Origin: Spirodela intermedia
Taxonomy: Eukaryota > Streptophyta > Magnoliopsida > Alismatales > Araceae
DNA length: 64,000 nucleotides
Reading direction: 5' to 3'
Assembly: GCA_902729315.2 (NCBI GenBank)
Contig: LR746268.1
Span: 8,353,501-8,417,500 of the forward strand
Each line of letters starts with the position of its first letter. The first letter of the stretch is position 1. The position numbers and the translations under genes are program-made. Of this stretch, positions 19,792 to 30,500 are shown in pieces. The notes beneath the pieces are model-generated. The model was not told the DNA's origin and did not search any database. It worked only from the letters and a program-made list of their open reading frames with translations.

Positions 19792-21416
19792 ACGTAGCAT
19801 ATCGTGAGCTCTATTCATCCTTCCCCTCGTCGGGATTTCCAGCACCATCGAATTTTTTTTCTCGGATATTTCAGTTTTTTTGGCAATGCTTTAGGAATTT
19901 TTTTTCTCGTTTAATGTTTGTTCTGTCTCCATTTTTTAAAAAAGGTACTGACGTTTTAACCTTACTATTTGATTTGTTCGAGATGAAAACTAAACTGAAA
20001 TCATCTGTTGTGTCGCCGGCCTTTTTTAATGAACAGTAGCATCCCTGGATATATCTATATGTTACTAACCTTCTCTTGAAATATTTTGACACGTTTCTTC
20101 CATTCTTTTATTTTCCTAGCCTTTGAATCAGGAATTGCTAGGTAGATGCTGGATCACAAGCTATCCTATTTATTATAATAGCATGTAATTGGATGATCAA
20201 GTGATTTCCTGTTAATTGCAATACGTTTTAGTTTTCAGGTTATTAATCAAGTTAGATTTCTGGTTATGAACTATTTTATTTCAATCTCACAATATTTTGT
20301 GATTTGGTGACAGTTGACTTTCTGTTGATTCAGTGCTTTACAGTGGACTGCTAATAGCTAGAACTCTAGTCAATGAACTTGTCTTGTCTGAAAGCTGCAT
20401 AATGTTGCATCAGGATATTCTGTTCGTAAATTGCATCAACTGTTTTTTATTTTCTCTACAGCAACATATTATTGGATGATTTGATAGTTGTTTATTGCCA
20501 TTAACGTGCCTGATTGTGGGCTTCTGCTTAATCAAGTGAGGTTTCTGATCGTGAATGATTCTGTAAGTTGAGACTTTAATTATGACCAATATTGCTCTGA
20601 GAGCAGCCTAACACAGAATGTTTTGACGGTCGACTTGTTCTAGCAGCAGTAGCAACTAATCATTTGGCTAAGTTAGGGTTTTGATTATGAACTAATTTCC
20701 TTTGAGAGCAGTGTAAATTTTAATATGAAATAATTCTAATTGCAGCCCTGTATGATCTGCTGCTAGTTTTCTTATTTAGGATCATAATTGTAGTAGAACA
20801 GAGATCCATGTGGGATTTTTCCCTGCGACATAGAATGATCAAAGTATTTGTGGGCACATCTTTTTCTGGCTCTTGCTTCTGTTGGATCTTCTCAGGATTA
20901 TCAGAGAGGGAATTAACGTAAATGCATTGCTTCCAAATATGGCATATATGAAGCTCGTAGATACTCCGCATCTTGAATCTCATTCAGCTAAAATCTGTTC
21001 TCTCAAGTTTCTTGATGGTGATTTTGATTGTAGAGTATGTGATGGCCAAGCTTTGAAGCGAAGATGATGCCTGGTGATCGAGTGGGCTTACCGGTCAGGG
21101 AGGCTATTGAGGCTCACTCAAAACTCGGGTACTTCTCTCGCTTCACTCGTTCGGTCATCTGGGTTGATGGTTCAAGAGAATACTTTCCATAATCGGCGTG
21201 TGGAATGTGTTCATAATTTGCTCAGAGATTTGAAATAATTCCAGCGATCGGTAGCTTGGCAGTGTGTTGGAGACTTTCAGAGTTCATGAATCGGTTGTTT
21301 TTATCGGAAGACTATGATAGCCTACTTTTCTCTGTTCCTGTGCCCGTTGTTCAGCTAATTGTCCTCTGTCATTGTCACATGAGCGTAGATATCTCTGGTT
21401 GTTACTCGCTCACTTC
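19792..21416. other. 3' region of cold-shock gene, no further gene seen
   Basis: About 1.6 kb of AT-rich DNA, probably the 3' UTR and spacer. Degenerate related segments recur at roughly 20180-20310, 20460-20590 and 20640-20720, sharing TTxTGxTTATGAAxTA-like and TAATCAAGT-like stretches. This suggests an old local duplication. No protein motif was recognised. Confidence 0.35.
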
Positions 21417-21574
21417 ATGTTTTATGAGAGAGAGAGAGAGAGAGAGTTATGGCTTCATGTTTTATGAGAGATAGTTATGGAATTAGGGTCTACCGGAAAT
21501 TCATGTTTTATGAGAGAGAGAGAGAGAGACGCTAGTTATGGAATTAGGGTCTACCGGAAATTCATGTTTTATGG

Positions 21575-21672
<98 letters not shown>

Positions 21673-21690
21673 CTAGTTATGGAATTAGAG
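21417..21690. repeat. Compound minisatellite: about 60-bp unit with expanded GA microsatellites
   Basis: The unit TTATGGAATTAGGGTCTACC... followed by GGAAATTCATGTTTTATG and a GA run repeats about three times: at 21417-21475, then 21476-21535, then 21536-21690. The last copy carries a (GA)n of about 95 bp at 21577-21670. The open frames here, poly-Glu/Arg or poly-Ser/Leu, are artefacts of the GA run. Confidence 0.9.
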
Positions 21691-21860
21691 TCTGCCATGT
21701 GTATTATGAAGATGGTCTCCGGAAATTCTTGGCCGGGGTCTGGTGCTTGGCCAATAAAACCATGATGTGCTTTTCTGTAGTATAATGAGAAGGAAATCAG
21801 AGGAAAGAAAGATTTTGCGATGAAATACTCTGATTAATCAACAATTTCTCATGACCGTAC

Positions 21861-22195
21861 TCAAAAGTCTGGGATTTCCCCTTCTTCGAGCAGCCCATCG
21901 CAGTAGGCAGCCATCGCCACCGCCTCTCCCACTCCGTCGCCCTCGCCGAAATCCCCGTCTAGGCAGAGGAAATCATCTGGGTTCACCTCCCCAATCAGAT
22001 CAGAGTAAGCGTCCCTCAGTTCCTGCTCGAAGTCGAAGCACCCATCGACGGAGGAGCTGGGCGGAGGGTCGACACCGCCGGGCGCTCCCACCGCCGGCGT
22101 GGTAGAGCCGACGGCCCCGAGATCAAGGACTCGCGTCCCGCCGGAGGCGTCGTCGTCCTCGAGTTCTTCGAGTTCTTCCTCCCGGAAGAAGACGC

Positions 22196-22226
<31 letters not shown>

Positions 22227-24059
22227 GCCGCCCTCCGGGCTGCGCCGCCCGTCTGCGGCCTCTTCGCTGTGGGAGGATGGCAGCGAGCCCTTGACGACCT
22301 CCACCTCGAAGTCGTGGCTCTGCGTCGGGAGGTAGACGAGGACGACGGGGTACTCCAGCACGGTGATGTTCGCAATCTGCGGACCCATCGGAGCCGCCGG
22401 ATTCAGCTGGAGACAGGGGGACTTGGGATCCTGCGGCAGAGACGAACCAGAAGGATGAGTTCCCAGCGGACGAGCTAATGCTCTGGGTGGAATGAAAAGA
22501 TAAGGGTACCTTGGGGTCCTTCTGGAGGAAGAACTTCAGGTCTTCTATCCTTTCGTTGCAGAAAGGCCTCAGCTTGTGATTCCACGGCGTGGGTTTGAGG
22601 TGCTTCCCCATTACAGAGATCAGGTTCATGCGCTCATCGACACTGTTGATGGGGATGATATTAATTTTTTGCTCAATTAATGCTTAATCGATTACTACAG
22701 AAATGTGGGTTTTTTGTTCTCGATGTTTAATGATTCAGGATAAAGAATAAAAAATATTATGAGGTTAAATACTGGCCAAAAATATTTTACAGCTCACCTG
22801 CGGTCAGTCAGGACGACATCCGTCGAATGGAAATGCCACTCGATCGTCCAGAATATGGATTTGGTCCTGAAATGAACAAGAAATACAGCAATTGGAGATA
22901 GTTCTCGATGCCGCCGGCAAATGATGCGATTGTATGAAAGCCATGTAGTTGGATGATGGATCTTGACTTACTTTTAATAATTCAGAGCGAAACCATCAGC
23001 AACCAGGTCAATTAAACAAACACATAAAAGAACTAATCATAATTTTGGGTTGGAAAGTAGGCGTGGCAGGTTAGAGGGAGAGAGAGAGAGAGAGAGAGTA
23101 ATATTGCCAAGACGTGCAGCATCACTGCATACAATTTTCTAGGTCTAATCCAAGTGATGAACTAACATCTCGAACCAGAGGGTTGACCTGAAACTGGGAC
23201 GGTAAGCAACAGCTGAGATTCCCAATGATGAACAAAATCGGGGAAAAGAAAAAGTTGGGGAGATAAAGGAAAGCCAAAGCAAAGTTTATTAGGAACTGAA
23301 TTTGTCAGGATTATAGAAGGCACATAGTTCCTATATCTATCTATATGAGAGGAAATCATGTAATGAAAGGGATTGGCTAAAGATTCACTAAGGGCATTAA
23401 CGCTAGCAGAAAATGAAAATTTCTTCATTGGTCAAATTAGAGTAGACTTTAGCAAGTAAGTCGATGCAGAAACACATTGGAAGAGCAGCAAACCTGCGAT
23501 CATATCGGGAGTGATTTTTCTCTCTCTTAGACATGCCAGCCGGTAGCAGCAGGAGCCGTACTTTCCTCCGAAAAGCAGCCTTACGGAGTACCCCGAGCAT
23601 TCGCAGCTTGAAGCCTGAGTGTCTGCCCATCCCACCCGGGCAACCACCAGTGATGCCCCTCATCCGGCGGGCAGATTCTGTGACCCTCAAAGTCTCCTCC
23701 AACAAATTATAATCTGTGATAGACAGTTAATGAATAACCAGATAGAAACGCGAGAAAATTTGGCTCCATGCATAAGAAACTATTGCAGGAAGGGAGGAAG
23801 AGAGAGAGAGAAACACACACACACACACACACACACCAGAGATGAGCAGATCGTCGCTGAACTGAGAGAGGGGAACAAACTGGGTACGATTCCTCTGACC
23901 GGTGCAGCTGGTGCGTGCCTTGTGGGACTTGACGCAAGGGAGGCTGCAGGTGCGGATGGAGCAGCTGGGGCATCTGTATTTCCAAGCGTTCTGGCCGCAC
24001 TCCTCACAGGGAGGGGGCATGCTAGAGTGGGGGCTTGAAGTAACCTCTAATTCTTCCAT
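21861..24059 (-). CDS. BCD1: Box C/D snoRNA protein 1 homologue (zf-HIT, BCD1/ZNHIT6 family)
   Basis: Nuclear assembly factor for box C/D snoRNPs, which guide rRNA 2'-O-methylation. The exons are 23837-24059, 23494-23713, 22798-22866, 22510-22642 and 21861-22430, giving 404 aa. A further ATG 21 bp upstream would give 411. The N-terminal zf-HIT treble-clef has Cys at 18, 21, 30, 33, 38, 42 and 52 plus H46 (CEECGQNAWKYRCPSC). The conserved BCD1 core follows: ISDYNLLEETLR, KLRMLGVLRKA-type segment, LLLLPAGMSKREKN, FWTIEWHFHSTDVVL, and ITVLEYPVVLVYLP near the end of the core. The C-terminal tail is acidic and glycine-rich (a GGGGGGGDGGGDG run) and ends EEGEIPDF, probably disordered. The first donor lies inside a (GT)n microsatellite, and the Asp codon split across that junction (GAT in ISDYNL) supports the chosen site. 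Confidence 0.9.
23076..23098. repeat. (GA)n microsatellite in BCD1 intron 2
   Basis: GA run of about 20 bp within the intron between exons 2 and 3. Confidence 0.85.
23812..23836. repeat. (CA)n/(GT)n microsatellite overlapping a BCD1 splice donor
   Basis: On the coding strand exon 1 ends CTCATCTCTG and the intron opens GTGTGTGTGTGTG for about 25 bp. The donor GT is therefore one of about twelve consecutive GT dinucleotides. Confidence 0.85.
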
Positions 24060-25686
24060 TTCCCCTGAGAGAAGAATCACTGAGCTACTCGTTCGCTACC
24101 AATAATCTTTCTCAAGAGCTTTTCAACCTGCTGATAGATGAACAAGCGACAGGGCCTAATTGACATGAAAATAACATCAGCCAGATGATTAAACTCTGCA
24201 CTAGGAAAATTTATTTTCCGCAGGTATTATTTCATAATATTCATAACAAGTGGGCTTGAAATCTTTTGGCTTCCTTACTATATGAATCCTTTTTATAAAA
24301 TGGACTTAATAATGGTGATGTTATTATACTTATCTGTAAAACTGGGTTCGCTTCAATCCGATTTTAATATTTAAAATGAAAGAGGCGAAAGTATTTAGCT
24401 GTTTGATGAAAGTATTTTACATGCTAAATATTTATTTATTTCTAAAAAATTATCAACCCTTAAAATCTCGCCCTTCACCCTTGATAAATTTTCCTCTAAA
24501 CAAATACACCTTTTCATTAGAAAAGGTAAAAAAATAACTTTAATCACAGTTATTTTTTGAATTTACTTACATAAAAAAACTTTTTTTGAACTAGATTAAC
24601 AAGTTCATGCCACTTGAGCAGCCTCATGTGGCTAAATGGGGGATGTGATGATCAGCCAATGTCTGGTAATAGGATAAGACATAGCGATTACACCTATGAC
24701 CAGACCACGACTAAGGTGCATGAATTATCATGAAATCATCAGGATAATTAAATACCAGCATTGGATGAAGTGTAGAAAGGGTATCGATGAAGCTAGTCCG
24801 AAAATGAGGCAACTGCCAAAATTCACAAGATTATAACGAAACTAATAGGCAAATGAATTATCTACATAAATGTGCAAACTAAGTTTGGCTACAATCGGTC
24901 CATGCCAGCTACCACGGATGCCTGATGTGTCCCGATTGGACTTTGGATTTTGATAAAGTTTTCTCACAAATGGACATAAATCTCTTTATCCAGACGGTCT
25001 CCTCAAGAAGAAGGATTCGGAGAGAGCGTACCAGGAAGCCTGCGCGAGAAGACGTTAAGAAGGTCCAAGGGAAGGAGGTGAAACTGGAGACGGCTCGGCG
25101 AGCAGCAAGGAAGAAGAAAAGACGCAGCGGCGGACGGCTGCGGGACGGCTAACAATCAGGCAGAGTCCGGGCTGAAGGGGAACACTGAGCTGCCGCTGGA
25201 TGCCGGAGAACTGGCGGCTGCTTTCCGCGACCCCCTGCGCTAGGGCGGCGGTAGCGCCTGAGGACCCACCGCGCGCGAGGTAACAGAGGCAAGAGAGAGA
25301 GGAGAAGAAGAAGAAGAAGCGGCGCGACGGGGTTTAGGCAGAGGGCTGCGACGGATCAGGGTACCAACGGGCCGCCAAATGATTTTTACGCCCAGCCCGG
25401 GCTTCGGGCTCTGCTTTGTGAAGCCCGGCGAGCCCGATACTGTCGAAGCCGCCAAGAGCGCCAGTCGTCGAGCGCCGGCGGCGGCGAGAGAGCCGTTGTT
25501 GTCGTTCGAAGAGAGAGAGAAAATATAGGCGGAAAAACAAAAAACTTATTATTGGGTTAAACTTAATATGATCCGATTCATATTATCCAGTTAAACTTAG
25601 AACAAAACGGATCCGATTCACCTACAAACAAAAGTAGGTATAAATACAAAATATCTTTCAAAAGGTATAAAGGCAATTTCGGACAG

Positions 25687-25721
<35 letters not shown>

Positions 25722-25725
25722 AGGC
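24060..25725. other. Intergenic spacer, no gene recognised
   Basis: AT-rich from 24100 to 24900, then GC-rich from 25000 to 25500. A 75-codon Arg/Lys-rich frame at 24925-25152 and minus-strand frames at 25240-25540 have no family motif. A TA microsatellite (about 25687-25704) runs directly into a GA microsatellite (25704-25721). This abuts the left end of the MYB inverted repeat. Confidence 0.4.
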
Positions 25726-26832
25726 CGGCAGACGAGTTTTCCCCACCGCTCCCCCGCACCTTCCCCTCACCGCCAACTTCTTCTCATCTTACCCGCTGCA
25801 GGAGTTTCCTGAGAGGAATGAATAAGTACGGCACCGGAGCGTGGAGTAAGATTGCCGAGTACTATGTGGAGACAAGGACGTGGGGCCAGGTCGAGGGGGC
25901 CTGCAAGTGCTGCAGGTCTAAGAGGCATTCCCAGCACCAATGCGGTGCAATCATCCCGCGGTCGTCGTCGGATCACATCCAGTTCAGCCAATTGTCGAAG
26001 TTCTGCGGCGGCGTCTCCATCCCTATAGATCGTGCCTTGTCGTCCTTTGCAGCGCCAGAAAACTCCTGCTGGATCGGGAGGAGCGCCGCCGCGTTCACTG
26101 ACGTCCTGAAGACTGGTCGTGACATTCCAGCTACCCCTGGTGAACACTCTCTTCACTCTATCAATCTCTTCGCATTAGTAATGCTTAGAGGGGCCGGTGG
26201 TCACGAATTCTGAAACAACGATTTCTTCGCACCCCTAATGATCACAACCCATGAGAATTATTAGCCAGCTCCATCTGCGCTGGCTGACAATTATCATGGG
26301 TTGTGACCTTCATCAAGAACGCGAAGAGATCGTCGTTCTAGAGGTCGTCGCCAGGGAGGTCTCCAAGCATTCCTAATGGGAAGATGATGGATAGAGAGAA
26401 GAAAGGGTTTAGTAGGGGCAGCTGGGATGTCACCACCAGTCATTAGGACAAGAGTAAACGCGGCGCTTCTCCCGACCCACCCGGAGTTTGGCGGTGATGC
26501 AAGGTACGACAGGACAGGATCTATAAGGATGGAGACGCCGCGGCAAGTCTTCGACTATTGGATGAACTGAATGTTAACCGATGACGACCGGGGAATGTTT
26601 GCACCGCATTGATGCTGGGAACGCATCCTGCAGCACCTGCAGGCCCCATCGCCCGATGCGGCGGTCACCTGGCCCCACGTACTCATCTTCACGTAGTCCT
26701 CGGCGATCTTTCTCCACAATCCGCTGCCTTACTTATCTATTCCTCTCAGGAACTCCCGCAGTGGGTAATAAGAGAAGAAGCTGGTGGGGAAGGACAAGTG
26801 CAGCGGAGCGACGGGGAAACTCAGTGTTGCCG
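25726..26832. repeat. Large inverted repeat (about 550-bp arms) derived from a MYB-like gene
   Basis: The left arm (25726 to about 26268) and the reverse complement of the right arm (about 26277-26832) align almost end to end with scattered mismatches and small indels. The loop is only about 8-10 bp, near 26268-26277. Matching landmarks are GAGTTTTCCCC...CGCTCC at the outer ends; GGAGTTTCCTGAGAGGAAT against GGAGTTCCTGAGAGGAAT; ACGTGGGGCCAGGT; CAATGCGGTGCAA; GGCGTCTCCATCC; and, near the centre, TCACAACCCATGA with TTAGCCAGC against TCAGCCAGC. The left arm reads as a SANT/MYB third helix (FLRGMNKYGTGAWSKIAEYY then VETRTWGQV), resembling FLxGLxKYGxGDWxxISRxxVxTRTPTQV of SHAQKYF-type MYBs. The right arm reads FLRGIDK, stop, GSGLWRKIAEDYV. 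Neither arm is an intact gene. Transcription through it would give a long hairpin. Confidence 0.85.
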
Positions 26833-27528
26833 ATGCACTGAACTTACCCGTGTTTTTCTTCCGTCGTGGAACGGGCTTCTCGCAACGCCAATGGTGCTGC
26901 GGGCACCATCGGCGGATCCTCTGGCGGCGCCTTCTCATGGGTTGTCAGGATCGGAGCGGAGATATCACCGGCGTTGTCAGGATCGGAGCGGCGGTTTCAC
27001 GCGCAGACCCTCGGAGAAAACTCCGAGGAGCTCATGGGGCCACCAGAGGAGTAGCCCATTACTTATAGATCTGTGGGAACCCAGTCTCTCCCATTTTCCT
27101 TTCCACACACTAAACAGTCTCCCCACGCCGCACCACGAATCCCTTTCGCATGCGTCCTGAGCTCCCACTGCATGGGATCCGTTCCAGCAGGTGACTCTCG
27201 TGAACCTCGCTAGGAGCCGGCGGCGTCACAGGCCTGGATGGGTATGCATAGGCGCAAGCCCCCTCCACTTTGCGCATGCTGTGCCATGCAAACGCGTGAC
27301 AGTGCACAAGCTGCGCGTGGCGTGCTGTGCCGCACACACCTGACCGCCTGGCCTCATGCTGGCGGCGAGGTTCTACACCTAGAACCACAACTACCCTGTG
27401 GTGCGAATATGGGCCGTCTCGTTCACCCTCAGCGGCCGATTGTTATTTCTAATTGAAGCACTGCCAAAATCGTTTACAGGTATTTACACCGACATTAATA
27501 ATAAAAAAAGAAAATTAGCCATCGATCA
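26833..27528. other. Spacer after the inverted repeat
   Basis: GC-rich, with broken frames and no recognised domain. A short direct repeat GTTGTCAGGATCGGAGCGG occurs twice, at about 26940-26958 and 26972-26991. This may be decayed gene or transposon sequence connected with the adjacent MYB fragments, but I cannot show it. Confidence 0.35.
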
Positions 27529-30500
27529 TCAGGGATTGTTACTAACCTTTTTTTCCTCGGATTTTTTCTTTGGTAGGGAATCTCTCGGGGAACTCGGTGG
27601 GGCAGTTTCATAGGGCAGTATAACGACAGGAGGAGCATGTACAGCGGCCCAGCGTTCCTTCAATAAGGCTCTGAACTTCGTGACCGTCTCCCGGCGGAAC
27701 TCCAGCTCTCGCGTGAAGAGATCGAGGATGATGAAGGAAAGGATGTATCTGAAAGGAACTAGGAGGAGAGCGGTTGCAGCACAGAGTAGCACCAGAGCAA
27801 CCTCAGTTGTGGTCTGCAAGGAATATCACAAAAATGGTGCAGGAATGGTGAAGCCTTTATTTATTTATTTATTGAAAAAGAAGATATAATATTTATTATT
27901 TTTCTTTGACCAGGTTATGACTTTTTGAAGGCATACCTGCGGTTGACCTGCCAAAAGAATAGTACGAAATTTAAGAAGGGTGACATTCAGGCGTTGAAGC
28001 TGGTCCTCCAAGTCTGCCATGGCTTCCTTGAGAGCTACGATCTTCTGGATTGTGTTTGAGGGTGGTTGGTCCCGTATGGTTACCTTACCAAACGATCTCC
28101 CCAGCCGGCCTTGTTCTTTCAGTCCCTTCAACAATAGCATGGCGGCAGCCATGATTATGAAAGTCACAGGTAACACATATGCCAGCAGGTTTCTGACAAG
28201 CGGGGGAAAAAAATAAATTAAAGTGATGACCCATTTCAAAATCAGAAGGATCAACATTTCTGTAACTACTTTGGGGAGCAAGAGGAACATAAAATCTGAT
28301 AATTGCTGATGCCATGTTAAGCACGCATTGAAAATATTTGCTGAAATTGTAACATCAAAACGATGAGCTTTTGGGGAAAGCAATCCTGACAATGAATATA
28401 ATTGGGGAGCTTCTAAAATATGAATACCCAACATTGACAGGGTTCTAGTTCGTGCTAAATTTCCCGGACATGTAGATATTTTCGTTGTGAACTATATCCA
28501 AGATGGAAATGCATCCAATATTTATCCTTTGATTGCCAAAAAGCACAAAAAGGCGCATGTTTTGTACGTAGCATTTGAGTTGAACGATGCTCACCTGAAA
28601 ATGACTGTGTATGTAAATGCCAGGAAAGATACAGTCAGGTAGGGATCTTCCCACCGTCTGAGTTTCTCAAAGTTGTTGGCCATGACCACAAAAGGAAACA
28701 TAAGTTCCTGAACACCAACCAACACCGTGACCACCACCGTCTCAGCATAGATCCAAATTCGAGCCAACAAATACACAACAAACCGTACAGTATTCAGTAG
28801 AGATAGGCACCTTGAAGAGGTCGATGTTGCTCGGAATCCCTTTGATCATAGCAGCATCTATTGTCGCCCGGATCTGGTCAACTATCTGGCTTTTCTCCCT
28901 GCACGTCAATGCTGCCCTCTCCACTGTATTCAAGTCGGCTACGACCAGGTTCTTACTCAAAATAATTCCTTGCCTGACGGAGGTATTCTTCCAGAAAAGA
29001 ACAGACGGGTTCAGCGCCCAGGAAGGAGATCTCATCCAGTTGTGTAAGTAGGCGCTTCCATCTATGTCGAAAACATTAACTCCGAAAGACACTATCCCCT
29101 CTGAGAGTAGTGCCTTCCGGGCCTGGTCACGGTCAGTTTGCCTATATTTAGTAATCAGAGGCCCACCCCAGAAGTTGACTGCCAGGGTCTGCAAGACGAC
29201 GTCACCAAACGGCACACTGCGCAGGTAGGAAAACTGAACGAGCTTGGCTGGATCCTCGGACAGCTTTCTGATGAACTGAAGGCACTGTAGCCTTGCAATG
29301 CTGTTTGCAACACTCTTTATTGCTCTGCTCTTTCCTTTGTGGGCGCCATATACCTGCCTAACGGAGGGGTCACCACTCTGTGGACCGAATTCACGAATGA
29401 ACTCGTACACTGAAATAATTTCACTAATGAAGGCGTGCCAGACGTCTCTCCTCATTTCCCCACCGAAGTCAACAAACTCAAGAACCCAAGTTTCTGACCT
29501 ACAAAGATAAAAGGCTGTAAAGTTACCACAGTACGGATGAAGAACACATCACGAAAATGGAAGAGTTGGAATCAATCACACTCATCCATTGACTCTAGGA
29601 AAATTAGTAAAATTCACTTGGAAAAAAGTAAAATAGCTTCCAAGGGGGAATGAATGGTAAAAATCCGTAAGGGGCACCCTCTTTTGTTCTGATCCGTGAA
29701 GGGATCTGAAGCAGCGTTTTCACTTATTTACTCCATAAGAATACCCCTGAAAGATAGAAGAGATCATCCTAGTTGCTAACTACATAAAGTGACATCAATA
29801 ATCACAGTCGAGTGACAGTAGAAAAAGCAAAGAATAAACAATGACCTCTCAAAGACAGATAATGCTGAAAGGGTGTTGTAAGAATAATAGATAAATTAGC
29901 ATGATCTGGTCCGTTTGGGAAATGAAAAGTACAAAATGGTAGCATATTCTGATAATACATGCCCAGAACCAAACGAGACAGAAAGAGCTGAATAAGGATG
30001 ATCTGGCCCCTTTCAGCAATCAAAGTTAAAAAAGAGTCTCCATCCCCTTTGGTATTTTTCAATTTTCTGTTCCCCTACCACTATATACAAAACCTTAGGT
30101 GCTCCTTTTATCAGTACCTCAAATAGATATTAGCAGGTCCATCACTGAAATCATCAGCATAATCAGAAAATATGATAATATATTCTGATAGCACATACCC
30201 TGAACCAGAGGAGACAGAAATAGCTGAATCAAAAAGCTTGGAACCGAGTGGCCCTACTTTCGTTTTCTTTACTCTTGAACCCTGCTTGGAGAGATCCAGT
30301 CTTATTGGTTCCTTAGGTCCTCCCATGCCAACCCTCTGCAAACGCAACAGAAGAAAGCTATTAACGTCAATATATTGTCGCATTTAGAAAGCTGATCCGC
30401 ACATGTAAAGTTGATATGTTTGAATCTATTGTGCAAATATAGCAAAAACTTAAGAAGAATAGATACTTCAGGAAATAAAATTATTGTCGCAGTTCGAAAT

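Noticed and set aside
21477-21785. Poly Glu-Arg (and opposite poly Ser-Leu) open frames
   Set aside because: They are translations of the GA microsatellite. There is no independent coding evidence.
24925-25152. 75-codon Arg/Lys-rich frame
   Set aside because: Low-complexity basic tail, no family motif and no splice context.
25818-26213. 131-codon frame with MYB-like start, taken as a gene
   Set aside because: The MYB helix is cut short, the SHAQKYF part is absent, and the frame lies in one arm of the inverted repeat. It is better explained as a gene fragment.
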